A DNA stretch of 64,000 nucleotides from an uncultured Bacteroidia bacterium (GTDB lineage: Bacteria; Bacteroidota; Bacteroidia; Bacteroidales; F082), in contig CACYHP010000006.1 in the NCBI GenBank assembly GCA_902774295.1, positions 1-64,000 of the forward strand. The letters are read 5' to 3'. A model generated the notes under the pieces. The model was not told where the DNA came from. It made no database searches and was given only the letters and a program-made list of their open reading frames with translations. The stretch's first letter is position 1. Each line of letters starts with the position of its first letter. The translations under genes were made by a program, and so were the position numbers. This document shows positions 8,870 through 16,947 of this stretch, in pieces.

Positions 8870-9385
8870 CTAATAGAGTTCTATGAACTCGTAACCGTTT
8901 CCCATCGCATCCAAAAACTTTATCAAGTCAGCTGTCTTAATGACGCAAGTACCGGTATTATCATTAGGATGGAAGCTAATATATTCACGGTCAAGCAAGT
9001 TTTTGTCGAGATACAGATACACATGATGTTCTTCGTCGTTGATGATGCCGAAAGGCGAGACGCTGCCCGGTTTCAGTCCGAGGTACTTATCCATGCGGGC
9101 CTCCGACGCAAAACTCAGCTTGCCTTGCTTCAGACGGTGCTCCAAGTCATGAATTGCGAGCTGCTGCATGCAGTCGAAAATCACCAGATAATGGCGGTTC
9201 CCTTTATGATTTCTGAAGAAAAGGTTCTTGCAGTGCGTCCACTCGAACTTGCCCCAATAAGCCAATGCATCCTCTATCGTCGGCAGCGGTGGATGGAATA
9301 TCAACTGAAACGGAATTCCCAGCTCATTCAGCGTGTCAACAACTTTTTTCTGTCTATCCGACATCTCATGATCAATCTCACTCAT
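8870..9385 (-). CDS. Prolyl-tRNA deacylase-like protein (YbaK/ProX family)
   Basis: 171 residues from the ATG at 9385. A further in-frame ATG at 9424 lies in repeat sequence and is disfavoured. The protein has the YbaK/aaRS-associated domain: HPPLPTIEDALAY, KNLFFRN, YLVIFD, the LSFAS segment, LGLKPGSVSPFGI and VYLYLD. Family members remove alanine or cysteine mischarged on tRNA-Pro. This is the freestanding ProX type, carrying the tRNA-editing helix but no synthetase. Exact substrate (Ala versus Cys) is not visible. It lies between repeat tracts and apart from the SPFH operon downstream. Confidence 0.82.
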   Translation of the reverse strand: MSEIDHEMSDRQKKVVDTLNELGIPFQLIFHPPLPTIEDALAYWGKFEWTHCKNLFFRNHKGNRHYLVIFDCMQQLAIHDLEHRLKQGKLSFASEARMDKYLGLKPGSVSPFGIINDEEHHVYLYLDKNLLDREYISFHPNDNTGTCVIKTADLIKFLDAMGNGYEFIELY

Positions 9386-9448
9386 AAACTCTAAACTTTT
9401 AAACTCCTCTAAACTCTGCACCATAAACAGTAAACAGTAAACGGTAAA
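9386..9448. repeat. Short tandem repeats (AAACTCT, AAACAGT units)
   Basis: Contains three AAACAGT-like heptamers in a row (near 9424-9444) and AAACTCT/AAACTTTT units. Second tract of the family seen at 8811-8869. Confidence 0.6.
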
Positions 9449-10417
9449 CTACTTAAAAATCTCCTTAATTCCCCCAATACTCCCAAGCAGATTCGTTGCC
9501 TCATACGGCAGATAAACCGTCTTGTTATCCTTGCCGCTCGTCATTTCCTTCAATGTCTCAATGTATTTCGTAGCCAACAGATACGATGCCGGGTCGGTCT
9601 TTGTCGCCTTGATGGCGTCTGCGACGAGTTGTATGGCCTTTGCCTCAGCTTCAGCCTGCATGATCTTGGCTTTTGCGACACCTTCAGCTTCGAGCAATGT
9701 CGACTGTTTCACAGCCTCAGCCTTATTGATAGCCGATGTCTTTTCACCTTCTGAATTAAGAATTGCTGATTGTTTCTCACCTTCAGCCTTCAAAATCTCG
9801 GCACGACGGTTACGTTCAGCCTGCATCTGCTTCTCCATGGCCTGACGCACTGTCTCAGGAGGTGTAATATCCTGAAGCTCAACGCGATTGACCTTGACGC
9901 CCCATTTGTTAGTAGCATCGTCAAGAACCGCACGCAGCTTAGCATTGATGGTGTCACGTGATGTCAACGTCTCATCGAGTTCCAGCTCGCCGATGACGTT
10001 ACGAAGAGTAGTCTGCGTCAGCTTCTCGATAGCATTCGGAAGGTTGTCGATCTCATAAACCGACTTTACCGGGTCGACGATCTGGAAATACAACAAAGCA
10101 TTGATCTCCGTCGTGACGTTATCTTTTGTAATCACATTCTGTTTCGGGAAGTCGTACACCTGTTCGCGGAGGTCGATTTTCGCAGTCTCGCTCATGCGAA
10201 CGACCTGTCTGCCCTGATAGCCATCCACAACCTTTCTCGTTACTATGATTTTCGGACGGTCGATGATAGGCCAAATTATATTAAGACCTGCAGGAAGCAC
10301 CTTGTGGAACTTGCCGAGGCGTTCGATTACTCTTGTTTCCGACTGCGGTACGACCTTCAGTCCGGCCAAAGCGAAGATAATAACTATCGCTGCTATTACT
10401 ATTACAACGTAAATCAT
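9449..10417 (-). CDS. SPFH/Band 7 protein (paraslipin, QmcA-like)
   Basis: 322 residues. Membrane-associated scaffold protein of the stomatin/prohibitin superfamily. An N-terminal membrane segment (about 2-19) is followed by the SPFH domain (VVPQSETRVIERLGKF, GLNIIWPIIDR), then a long alanine/glutamate-rich coiled coil (about 190-265) and a YLLATKYIETL segment. It lies 2 bases after nfeD, the classic stomatin-operon-partner arrangement, which suggests a shared membrane-microdomain or quality-control role. Confidence 0.9.
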   Translation of the reverse strand: MIYVVIVIAAIVIIFALAGLKVVPQSETRVIERLGKFHKVLPAGLNIIWPIIDRPKIIVTRKVVDGYQGRQVVRMSETAKIDLREQVYDFPKQNVITKDNVTTEINALLYFQIVDPVKSVYEIDNLPNAIEKLTQTTLRNVIGELELDETLTSRDTINAKLRAVLDDATNKWGVKVNRVELQDITPPETVRQAMEKQMQAERNRRAEILKAEGEKQSAILNSEGEKTSAINKAEAVKQSTLLEAEGVAKAKIMQAEAEAKAIQLVADAIKATKTDPASYLLATKYIETLKEMTSGKDNKTVYLPYEATNLLGSIGGIKEIFK

Positions 10418-10419
10418 GA

Positions 10420-10857
10420 TTAAAGTTTTTTAACAGTTAATATTATGCTTTCGTAAGATTCAATCTGAACTTTCTCGCCGACTTCTGCTGCTATGCCGTC
10501 TGATGTTTTCGCTTTCCAGTCGTCGCCGTCGATTTTCACACGACCATAGCCGTTTTCCTCGATGCGTTCAGTCACAACGGCGGTTTTACCGATTATGTTA
10601 TCCATATTGGTTTTAACGTGGTTGTCGTTGGTCTTTTTGTCGATATATTTCATCACGAAAGGCCTGATGAACACAAATGAGAGGAAGGTACCGACTGCGA
10701 ATGCCACAATCTGCCATGTGAGCGACAAATCGCATGCCGCCAAGATAGCGCCGAACACGCAGCCCACCGAGAAACAAGCCACAGCAAAACCAGCGGTGAA
10801 AATCTCAATCACCACGAATACTGCTGCTATCAATAACCAAATTTGCCAAATTGTCAT
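10420..10857 (-). CDS. NfeD-family membrane protein
   Basis: 145 residues; short NfeD type without the serine-protease domain. Three hydrophobic helices (about 5-22, 25-42, 47-68) precede a C-terminal OB-fold region (about 85-143) with IGKTAVVTERI and GRVKIDGDDWKA, the usual NfeDC signature. It is first in an operon with the SPFH protein, which it probably binds. Promoter box at 10885-10893. Confidence 0.9.
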   Translation of the reverse strand: MTIWQIWLLIAAVFVVIEIFTAGFAVACFSVGCVFGAILAACDLSLTWQIVAFAVGTFLSFVFIRPFVMKYIDKKTNDNHVKTNMDNIIGKTAVVTERIEENGYGRVKIDGDDWKAKTSDGIAAEVGEKVQIESYESIILTVKKL

Positions 10858-10884
10858 ATCTTTTTATTTTAAATGTTTAAAGTC

Positions 10885-10893
10885 GCAAATTTA
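10885..10893 (-). promoter_or_regulatory. -7 box TAAATTTGC for the nfeD-SPFH operon
   Basis: Minus-strand match 27 bases before the nfeD start. Confidence 0.6.
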
Positions 10894-10923
10894 TGAAACA
10901 TATTTTAAACTTCAAAATTTTTT

Positions 10924-10954
10924 CGTCATTTCGCTTCGCTACAGTCGAAATGAC
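10924..10954. repeat. Short copy of CGTCATTTCG palindromic element
   Basis: GTCATTTCG (10925-10933) pairs with CGAAATGAC (10946-10954) around a TTCGCTACAGT-type loop. It covers the stop and the last four sense codons of the pseudouridine synthase gene. A longer relative is at 52610-52698. Confidence 0.7.
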
Positions 10955-11820
10955 ACGGGAAACTCTGTTTCGAACTTCAGATCCTCGTGAGTGATAGGGT
11001 GGATGAAGCACAATTTGTAGGCATGCAATCCAAGACGTCCTATTTTGTCGTCACCGTCACCGTATTTAGGGTCACCGACAACAGGGAAGCCGATATCGGC
11101 AAGATGAACGCGTATCTGATTCTTACGACCGGTATCCAATTTCAACTCAACTAAAGAGTAGCCGTCCGACACCTTTATTAATTTGTAATGCGTTGTGGCA
11201 AATTTACCTCCGTTGTCAGTCTTGCTCGAATAGGTCAGAAACTGAGCGTTGTCCTTGAGCCACGAGCTTATAGCGCCTTCTTTTTTGCGCATCTCGCCAT
11301 GAACCAACGCCACATAACGACGGTCGTAAACCGTCTCTTTCCAGTTTTCCTCAAATTTCAAAGCCACTTTTTTATCTTTGGCAAAGAGCATCAAACCAGA
11401 AGTGTCTCTGTCAAGACGATGAATAGTATGCGCATGACAACGCTGATGGTTTTTCTCAAGATATTGATTTAAAATGCCCTGCACCGTCTCCTCGTCGGAA
11501 TGTGGAGAGTTGCACAAAATACCGCTGCGTTTCTCGACAACAAAAAGATATTGGTCTTCGTACACAATCCTGACCCAATGACTGTTCAGCGGTTCGCCTG
11601 TCTGGTTGCGCCCGATTTTCACTTCCATGCCCGACTTGAGTTCAAAATCATGCTGAGTGACTTTTTTCCCGTCGACAGAAATGGAACCTCCTGAAAGTAT
11701 ATTCTTTGCCTTGTTGCGACTTATGCCGTTCATCTTCTTCATCACAAACGGTAAAAGTGTATCGTTTTCCAACACTTTGAAAATCAAATCTTTAGGTTTA
11801 TTTTCTTTCTTGTTTTGCAT
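10939..11820 (-). CDS. RluA-family rRNA/tRNA pseudouridine synthase
   Basis: 293 residues. N-terminal S4 RNA-binding domain (about 23-70, SRNKAKNILSGGSISVDGK), then the RluA catalytic domain with HRLDRDTSG (134-142; catalytic Asp of HRLD is D137), LVELKLDTGRKNQIRVH and GDPKYG. Isomerises uridine to pseudouridine in structured RNA; the target site is not predictable. The last residues SFRL and the stop codon come from an inserted palindromic repeat, so the natural C-terminus has been slightly altered. Single gene. Confidence 0.9.
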   Translation of the reverse strand: MQNKKENKPKDLIFKVLENDTLLPFVMKKMNGISRNKAKNILSGGSISVDGKKVTQHDFELKSGMEVKIGRNQTGEPLNSHWVRIVYEDQYLFVVEKRSGILCNSPHSDEETVQGILNQYLEKNHQRCHAHTIHRLDRDTSGLMLFAKDKKVALKFEENWKETVYDRRYVALVHGEMRKKEGAISSWLKDNAQFLTYSSKTDNGGKFATTHYKLIKVSDGYSLVELKLDTGRKNQIRVHLADIGFPVVGDPKYGDGDDKIGRLGLHAYKLCFIHPITHEDLKFETEFPVSFRL

Positions 11821-11878
11821 AGAAAAAATTATTTACACAAAAATAATAAAAAACTTTACTTATGAAACAGAAAATGTT

Positions 11879-11887
11879 TAAATTTGC
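11879..11887 (+). promoter_or_regulatory. -7 box TAAATTTGC for the transketolase operon
   Basis: TAnnTTTG match 38 bases before the start at 11926. Confidence 0.6.
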
Positions 11888-11925
11888 AGAAGAAAACGAA
11901 TTAATTAAATTACTTTGGTATTATT

Positions 11926-12768
11926 ATGACTATCAATGAGTTAAAAGATGTTGCGTCGCAGGTCAGACGTGATATTATCCGAATGGTACATGGTTGTCAG
12001 TCGGGACACCCGGGCGGCTCGCTTGGCGCCACCGATATCGTGACGGCCTTATATTTCGACCAGATGCAAATCGACCCGAAGAATTTCAAGATGGATGGGG
12101 CAGGTGAGGATATGTTCTTCCTTTCCAACGGTCACATCAGCCCGATGCTGTACAGCATTTTGGCTCGCCGCGGTTATTTCCCGGTAGCTGAACTGGCAAC
12201 GTTCCGTCGTCTTGGCACACGCCTCCAAGGTCACCCGACACCTGTTGAGGGACTTCCAGGCATCCGTGTGGCAAGCGGCTCACTCGGTCAGGGTCTCTCA
12301 GTGGCAGCTGGCGTAGCTCAGGCTAAGAAACTCAACGGCGACAACCATCTCGTGTTCTGCCTCATGGGCGACGGCGAGCAGGAAGAAGGCCAGATATGGG
12401 AAGCTGCGATGTACGTCCCGGCAAAGAACGTCGACAACCTCGTGGCTATCATCGATTACAACAAGAAACAAATAGACGGCAGCACCGACGACGTGATGAA
12501 CCTCGGCGATCTCAAGGCAAAATATGAGTCATTCGGCTGGAAAGTGTACGAATGCAACGGCAACGACATGCAACAAATCGTTGATACTCTTAATATTACC
12601 CGCAAGAACGCTCATAAAGGCCAGGCTCAGATCATCCTCGCTCATACCGAGATGGGAATGGGAGTCGACTTCATGATGGGAACACACAAATGGCATGGCA
12701 CGCCTCCAAACGACGAGCAGGCCGCGAACGCTCTTTCACAACTTAAAGAAACACTTGGAGATTATTAA
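11926..12768 (+). CDS. Transketolase, N-terminal (TPP-binding) subunit
   Basis: 280 residues: half of a split transketolase. It moves two-carbon units between sugar phosphates in the non-oxidative pentose phosphate pathway. It carries the thiamine-diphosphate module: GCQSGHPGGSLG near residue 25, QGHPTP, GSLGQGLSVAAG and the GDGEQEEGQIWEA motif ending in the conserved NN-type N. The pyrimidine-binding half is the next gene, 2 bases downstream; the two chains make the active enzyme. Confidence 0.93.
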   Translation: MTINELKDVASQVRRDIIRMVHGCQSGHPGGSLGATDIVTALYFDQMQIDPKNFKMDGAGEDMFFLSNGHISPMLYSILARRGYFPVAELATFRRLGTRLQGHPTPVEGLPGIRVASGSLGQGLSVAAGVAQAKKLNGDNHLVFCLMGDGEQEEGQIWEAAMYVPAKNVDNLVAIIDYNKKQIDGSTDDVMNLGDLKAKYESFGWKVYECNGNDMQQIVDTLNITRKNAHKGQAQIILAHTEMGMGVDFMMGTHKWHGTPPNDEQAANALSQLKETLGDY

Positions 12769-12770
12769 TT

Positions 12771-13721
12771 ATGAAGATAGAAGTTCAGAACTACAAAGAT
12801 ACAAGAAGCGGCTTCGGCGACGGTTTGCTCGAAGCCGGCAAGCGCAACCCGAAGGTCGTCGGCCTCACCGCTGACCTCACAGGCTCGCTGAAGATGGGCG
12901 ACTTTGCAAAAGCATTCCCGGAGAGATTCTTCCAAGTCGGCATCGCTGAAGCCAACATGGTCGGCATCGCAGCAGGATTAGCCATCGGCGGCTATATCCC
13001 GTTCACCGGAACATTCGCCAACTTCTCATCAGCGAGAATCTACGACCAGATACGCATGGTGGTGGCTTATTCAAACAAAAACGTGAAGATATGCGCATCA
13101 CACGCAGGCGTCACCCTCGGTGAAGACGGCGCAACACACCAGACTCTCGAAGATGTCGGCATGATGAAGATGTTACCGAACATGACAGTGCTCGTTCCAT
13201 GCGACTATAACCAGACCAAGGCTGCAACAATAGCTGCTGCTGAACTCGACGGCCCGGTATATCTGCGTTTCGGTCGTCCGAAAGTGGCTAACTTCACTCC
13301 AGTCGACGAGCCGTTCATCATCGGAAAGGCTCAGATGATTCAGGAAGGCACCGACGTGTCAATCTTCGCCTGCGGTCATCTCGTATGGAAAGCCATCGAG
13401 GCACTCCCGATCTTGAAGGAGATGGGCATCAACGCTGAGCTTATCAACATCCATACCATCAAACCTTTGGATGTCGAGGCAGTGTTGAAGTCAGTGGCAA
13501 AGACAGGATGCGTGGTCACAGCTGAAGAGCACATGCGCAACGGCGGTCTCGGCGACAGCATCGCACAGGTTTTGGCATTGAACAATCCTAAACCAATCGA
13601 AATGGTCGCCGTCAACGACGTCTTCGGTCAGAGCGGCACCCCAGACGAGCTGCTGAAGCACTATCATCTTGACACTCCAGATATCGTGGAGGCAGTGAAG
13701 AAATCTATTGCTAGAAAATAA
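12771..13721 (+). CDS. Transketolase, C-terminal subunit
   Basis: 316 residues. Carries the pyrimidine-binding domain (RVGIAEANM-like FFQVGIAEANMVG with the conserved catalytic Glu, GYIPFTGTFANF, HAGVTLGEDGATHQ) and the C-terminal transketolase domain (about 190-310). Pairs with the N-terminal subunit just upstream to form the holoenzyme. A repeat hairpin begins directly after its stop codon and may act in 3' end formation. Confidence 0.93.
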   Translation: MKIEVQNYKDTRSGFGDGLLEAGKRNPKVVGLTADLTGSLKMGDFAKAFPERFFQVGIAEANMVGIAAGLAIGGYIPFTGTFANFSSARIYDQIRMVVAYSNKNVKICASHAGVTLGEDGATHQTLEDVGMMKMLPNMTVLVPCDYNQTKAATIAAAELDGPVYLRFGRPKVANFTPVDEPFIIGKAQMIQEGTDVSIFACGHLVWKAIEALPILKEMGINAELINIHTIKPLDVEAVLKSVAKTGCVVTAEEHMRNGGLGDSIAQVLALNNPKPIEMVAVNDVFGQSGTPDELLKHYHLDTPDIVEAVKKSIARK

Positions 13722-13790
13722 TTTTAATGCCCTTTGCAGAAATGCGACCTACCACAGGGTACTGTGAGCATTTCGAAAAGGGCATTAAAA
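13722..13790. repeat. Long hairpin repeat element, copy 1
   Basis: Outer arms TTTTAATGCCCTTT (13722-13735) and AAAGGGCATTAAAA (13777-13790) pair perfectly. Inside, GAAATGC pairs with GCATTTC, and TACC with GGTA at the tip. The core GCAGAAATRCGACYTACCAYAGGG is shared with two copies near 50.8 kb, while the arms differ but stay self-complementary. It begins one base after the transketolase stop. Confidence 0.85.
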
Positions 13791-13800
13791 ATGATAACAA

Positions 13801-13828
13801 AAAAAGGAGCCATTTGACTCCTTTTTTT
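13801..13828. terminator. Bidirectional terminator
   Basis: AAAAAGGAG (13801-13809) pairs with CTCCTTTTT, with a T run on one strand and an A run on the other. It serves tRNA-Met on the minus strand and probably the transketolase operon on the plus strand. Confidence 0.8.
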
Positions 13829-13830
13829 TG

Positions 13831-13904
13831 TAGCGGGGATGAGAATTGAACTCATGACCTCCGGGTTATGAATCCGACGCTCTAACCAACTGAGCTACCC
13901 CGCC
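13831..13904 (-). tRNA. tRNA-Met (CAT)
   Basis: 74 nt. The acceptor GGCGGGG pairs with CCCCGCT (first pair G-T), the D arm is AGCTCAGTTGG, and the anticodon is CAT with an A-C mismatch closing the anticodon stem. The initiator-type GGG/CCC anticodon stem is not complete and base 1 pairs with 72, so it is elongator-like; a lysidine-modified tRNA-Ile with CAT cannot be excluded. TACTTTTGC box at 13916-13924 on the minus strand. The gap 13722-14040 holds the repeat, terminator and this tRNA. Confidence 0.9.
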
Positions 13905-14004
13905 GTTTTTCGGGTGCAAAAGTACACATATTTTTTATATCTCCAACAATTTTTTTCAAAATTTTAAAAAAAATATTTTTGTCGTCACATATCAGAAATA
14001 TTTG

Positions 14005-14012
14005 TATTTTTG
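14005..14012 (+). promoter_or_regulatory. -7 box TATTTTTG for the DUF1573 gene
   Basis: Lies 29 bases before the ATG at 14041. It falls inside the longer open frame that begins at 14002, supporting the later start. Confidence 0.55.
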
Positions 14013-14040
14013 TAGGTTGAAAATATTAAAATTTATTCTA

Positions 14041-14505
14041 ATGAAAAAGTTATTTGTTTTATTTAGCGTATTGTTTGTAATGTGCACTGTGGCATTTGCA
14101 CAAACAGAGAAAACAGCAGAAAAACAAGACGGTGCAGAAATCTTTTTTAAGGAAACCAACCACGATTTCGGATCTATTCCTTTCAAAGGCAACGGCTCAT
14201 ACGAATTTGTGTTCGTCAATACCGGTAACGAACCGCTTATCCTTTCACAACCAAAGTCATCGTGCGGATGCACAGTGCCGGAATGGCCAAAACAGCCGAT
14301 TCTTCCAGGCGAATCAAACGTCATCAAAGTGACTTACAAAAACACCGACCGTCCGGGAAGTTTCAACAGATATGTTACAATTTTCTCTAACGCATTGATA
14401 AACAAAGAAGTAAAGCTGCATATCAAAGGTACAATAGAAGCTGAACCAACCGACGCCGCTCCTTTGAATATGGAATCAATCAGCTCACCAGTCAAGAACA
14501 ATTAA
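14041..14505 (+). CDS. DUF1573-domain exported protein
   Basis: 154 residues. Start chosen at MKKLFVLF because a clean signal peptide (ending AFAQ) follows it; an upstream in-frame ATG at 14002 would precede the promoter box. A single DUF1573 (immunoglobulin-like, ASPM/SPD-2/Hydin-related) domain spans about 35-145: NHDFGSIPFKGNGSYEFVFVNTG, then SSCGCTVPEWP. Such periplasmic proteins are common in Bacteroidota, with unknown role. The aminotransferase gene follows after 20 bases and may be co-transcribed. Confidence 0.85.
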   Translation: MKKLFVLFSVLFVMCTVAFAQTEKTAEKQDGAEIFFKETNHDFGSIPFKGNGSYEFVFVNTGNEPLILSQPKSSCGCTVPEWPKQPILPGESNVIKVTYKNTDRPGSFNRYVTIFSNALINKEVKLHIKGTIEAEPTDAAPLNMESISSPVKNN

Positions 14506-14525
14506 TCTAATACCTAATTAATATT

Positions 14526-15728
14526 ATGCCTAAAATTTCTAAAAAAGGCCATTTCATGCCGGCTTCGCCAATCAGAAAGCTTGTCCCTTTCGCAGACGAA
14601 GCAAAATCAAGAGGTATTCATGTTTATCACCTGAATATCGGTCAGCCAGATATCGCGACAACTCCATACGCACTTGAAGCTGTCAAGAATTATGACGAAA
14701 AAGTTATTAAATATACCCATTCAGCAGGTACTCTTTCATACAGAAAGAAACTTTGCGAATATTATGACAGACTGAACATCCACGTATCACCGGATGACAT
14801 CATCGTGACAAACGGCGCTTCTGAAGCTCTGTCAATCGCATTCCAGACAATCATGGACCCAGATGATGAAATCGTCATCCCGGAACCATTCTACGCAAAC
14901 TATAATGGTTTCGCTCAGACAGCAGGAGTGCGTGTCCGCCCGATCTATTCAGAGATCAGCAACGGCTTCGCATTGCCTCCAATCGAGGACTTCGAGAAGG
15001 CTATCACCGAGCACACAAAGGCTATCCTCATCTGCAACCCTAACAACCCGACAGGTTACCTTTATTCAGAAGAGGAAATGGAACGTCTTCGCCAGATTAT
15101 CTTGAAATATGACCTTTATCTTATCTCTGATGAGGTTTATCGTGAGTTCTGCTACGACGGTTCAAAACATTACTCAGCAATGAGCCTTAAAGGTGTTGAT
15201 GATAACGTTATCTTGATCGACTCAGTGTCAAAGCGTTTCAGCGCTTGCGGCATCCGCGTCGGTCGTATGGTGACACGCAACCGTGAAGTCATCGCTACAG
15301 CAATGAAGTTCGCTCAGGCACGTCTGTCGCCTCCAACTTACGGTCAGGTGGCTGGTGAAGCAGCTCTCGACACACCTCTTTCATATTTCGATGCCATCGT
15401 TGCTGAATATGTGAAACGTCGTGATGTCTGTGTTGAAGGTATCAACAAGATCCCTGGAGCATACTGCCCAACACCTAAAGGCGCTTTCTACATCGTGGCA
15501 CATCTTCCAATCGACGACTCAGATAAGTTCTGCAAGTGGATGCTCACCGACTTCAACTACGAAGGAAAGACTGTGATGCTCGCTCCAGCAAGCGGTTTCT
15601 ACTCAACAATCGGTCTCGGCCGTCAGGAAGTGCGCTTGAGCTACTGCCTCAACTGCGATGACCTGAAAGACGCTATGATGATTCTCGGAAAAGCTCTCGA
15701 AGTGTATCCAGGTAAGAGAATGTACTAA
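14526..15728 (+). CDS. Class I/II pyridoxal-phosphate aminotransferase (aspartate aminotransferase-like)
   Basis: 400 residues, full length. Visible marks: NIGQPDIATTPYALEA, TNGASEAL, ICNPNNPTGY, ISDEVYREF and the PLP lysine in DSVSKRFSACGIRVG (K236). The amino-acid substrate is uncertain: the SVSKRFS motif and overall sequence suit the AspC/Ib group that uses aspartate or aromatic amino acids. Highly biased codon use (many GTC, GGC and TTC) suggests good expression. Its stop codon overlaps the convergent NamZ-like gene by 4 bases. Confidence 0.85.
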   Translation: MPKISKKGHFMPASPIRKLVPFADEAKSRGIHVYHLNIGQPDIATTPYALEAVKNYDEKVIKYTHSAGTLSYRKKLCEYYDRLNIHVSPDDIIVTNGASEALSIAFQTIMDPDDEIVIPEPFYANYNGFAQTAGVRVRPIYSEISNGFALPPIEDFEKAITEHTKAILICNPNNPTGYLYSEEEMERLRQIILKYDLYLISDEVYREFCYDGSKHYSAMSLKGVDDNVILIDSVSKRFSACGIRVGRMVTRNREVIATAMKFAQARLSPPTYGQVAGEAALDTPLSYFDAIVAEYVKRRDVCVEGINKIPGAYCPTPKGAFYIVAHLPIDDSDKFCKWMLTDFNYEGKTVMLAPASGFYSTIGLGRQEVRLSYCLNCDDLKDAMMILGKALEVYPGKRMY

Positions 15729-16909
15729 TAAATCAGATATTTCTCTCTGATTTTCAGATAATTGTCAATTCCGGTTTGCCACGATGAACGAATTTCATCC
15801 TCCGACATTCCGGAATTGATTTTTTGTTGCAGGTCGGAAACGCCAACCAATTTTATGAAATAATTATTGAAGAATTTCTCATCGTTTTTAAGCTGATTAC
15901 GAGCGTCAAGAATCCATGAAAGATTCAGCTTTTTATCGTTTTTCCTGTAACGATGTGCGTAATTGGTGAGATTCTTTCCATGACATTCCTTATCGGCATA
16001 AAGTGGTGCCCGATGACCCTCGGCAGTCCGCGGAATAAACACGAAACTATCAGTCATATCCGGATGGCCGTATACCTGAAAAGGCGTATCTGTACCACGC
16101 CCGACACTGACATCGGTGCCTTCAAAGAGACAGAGTGAAGGGTAGAGGTACACAGCTTCCCAGTTGGGCAGGTTCGGCGAAGGTTTCACCGGCAGCTTAT
16201 AAATCGCATTTCTGTTGTAATTCCCAAGCGGGATGACGGTCAAATCGCATTGAAGACCGTCGCTGAGCCATCTTTCGCCGTTCACCATCAAGGCATATTC
16301 TCCGATGGTTAATCCATAAACGATTGGAACACAATGCATTCCTACGAAGGAAGCATGCTCTTTCTCAAGCACTGGACCATCAACATAAAAACCATTCGGA
16401 TTAGGGCGGTCAAGAACGATTACTGGAATATTATTCTCGGCAGCCGCCTCCATAACATAAGTCATGGTGGAGATGTATGTATAAAAACGACACCCCACAT
16501 CCTGAAGGTCAAATACAAGAATATCAATGCCTTGCAACTGCTCAGCGGTAGGTTTTTTGTTCTTTCCATACAAAGATACTATGGCAATTCCGGTCTTTTC
16601 GTCAACACCTGAAGCAATGCTGGCGCCTTCGTCGGCAGTACCACGAAAACCATGCTCCGGAGTGAAGATCTTGACCACATTAACATTAAAGCTTAACAAA
16701 GTGTCGATAAGATGGGTGCCATTATCCATGATACTTGTCTGATTTGCAACCACTCCAACAGCCTTGTTATCAAGCATCGGAAGATATTTTTCGGTTTGCA
16801 TCGCCCCATATACAGCATCTTTCGCATCAAGAAGTTTTAATCCTTGAGCTTTGATATTCAATGCAATAGATGTTATAATGGCAAATAAAACCAAAAATTT
16901 CCTTGTCAT
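15725..16909 (-). CDS. DUF1343 protein, probable exo-beta-N-acetylmuramidase NamZ-like
   Basis: 394 residues from the chosen ATG at 16909 (signal peptide MTRKFLVLFAIITSIALNI); the frame extends 18 codons upstream without one. Matches DUF1343: GVVANQTSIMDNGTHLIDTL, FTPEHGFRGTADEGA, IDILVFDLQDVGCRFYTYISTM, VIVLDRPNPNG, EGTDVSVGRGTDTPFQVYGHP. Characterised members (NamZ) release N-acetylmuramic acid from peptidoglycan fragments. Exported, so it may act in peptidoglycan recycling together with Mpl, which is encoded 4 kb away. Confidence 0.87.
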   Translation of the reverse strand: MTRKFLVLFAIITSIALNIKAQGLKLLDAKDAVYGAMQTEKYLPMLDNKAVGVVANQTSIMDNGTHLIDTLLSFNVNVVKIFTPEHGFRGTADEGASIASGVDEKTGIAIVSLYGKNKKPTAEQLQGIDILVFDLQDVGCRFYTYISTMTYVMEAAAENNIPVIVLDRPNPNGFYVDGPVLEKEHASFVGMHCVPIVYGLTIGEYALMVNGERWLSDGLQCDLTVIPLGNYNRNAIYKLPVKPSPNLPNWEAVYLYPSLCLFEGTDVSVGRGTDTPFQVYGHPDMTDSFVFIPRTAEGHRAPLYADKECHGKNLTNYAHRYRKNDKKLNLSWILDARNQLKNDEKFFNNYFIKLVGVSDLQQKINSGMSEDEIRSSWQTGIDNYLKIREKYLIY

Positions 16910-16923
16910 ATTTAATATTTTTT

Positions 16924-16932
16924 TATTTTTGC
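16924..16932 (+). promoter_or_regulatory. -7 box TATTTTTGC for the FtsX-type permease gene
   Basis: Lies 16 bases before the ATG at 16948, in the short divergent gap. Confidence 0.55.
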
Positions 16933-16947
16933 AATGATAAGAAAAAA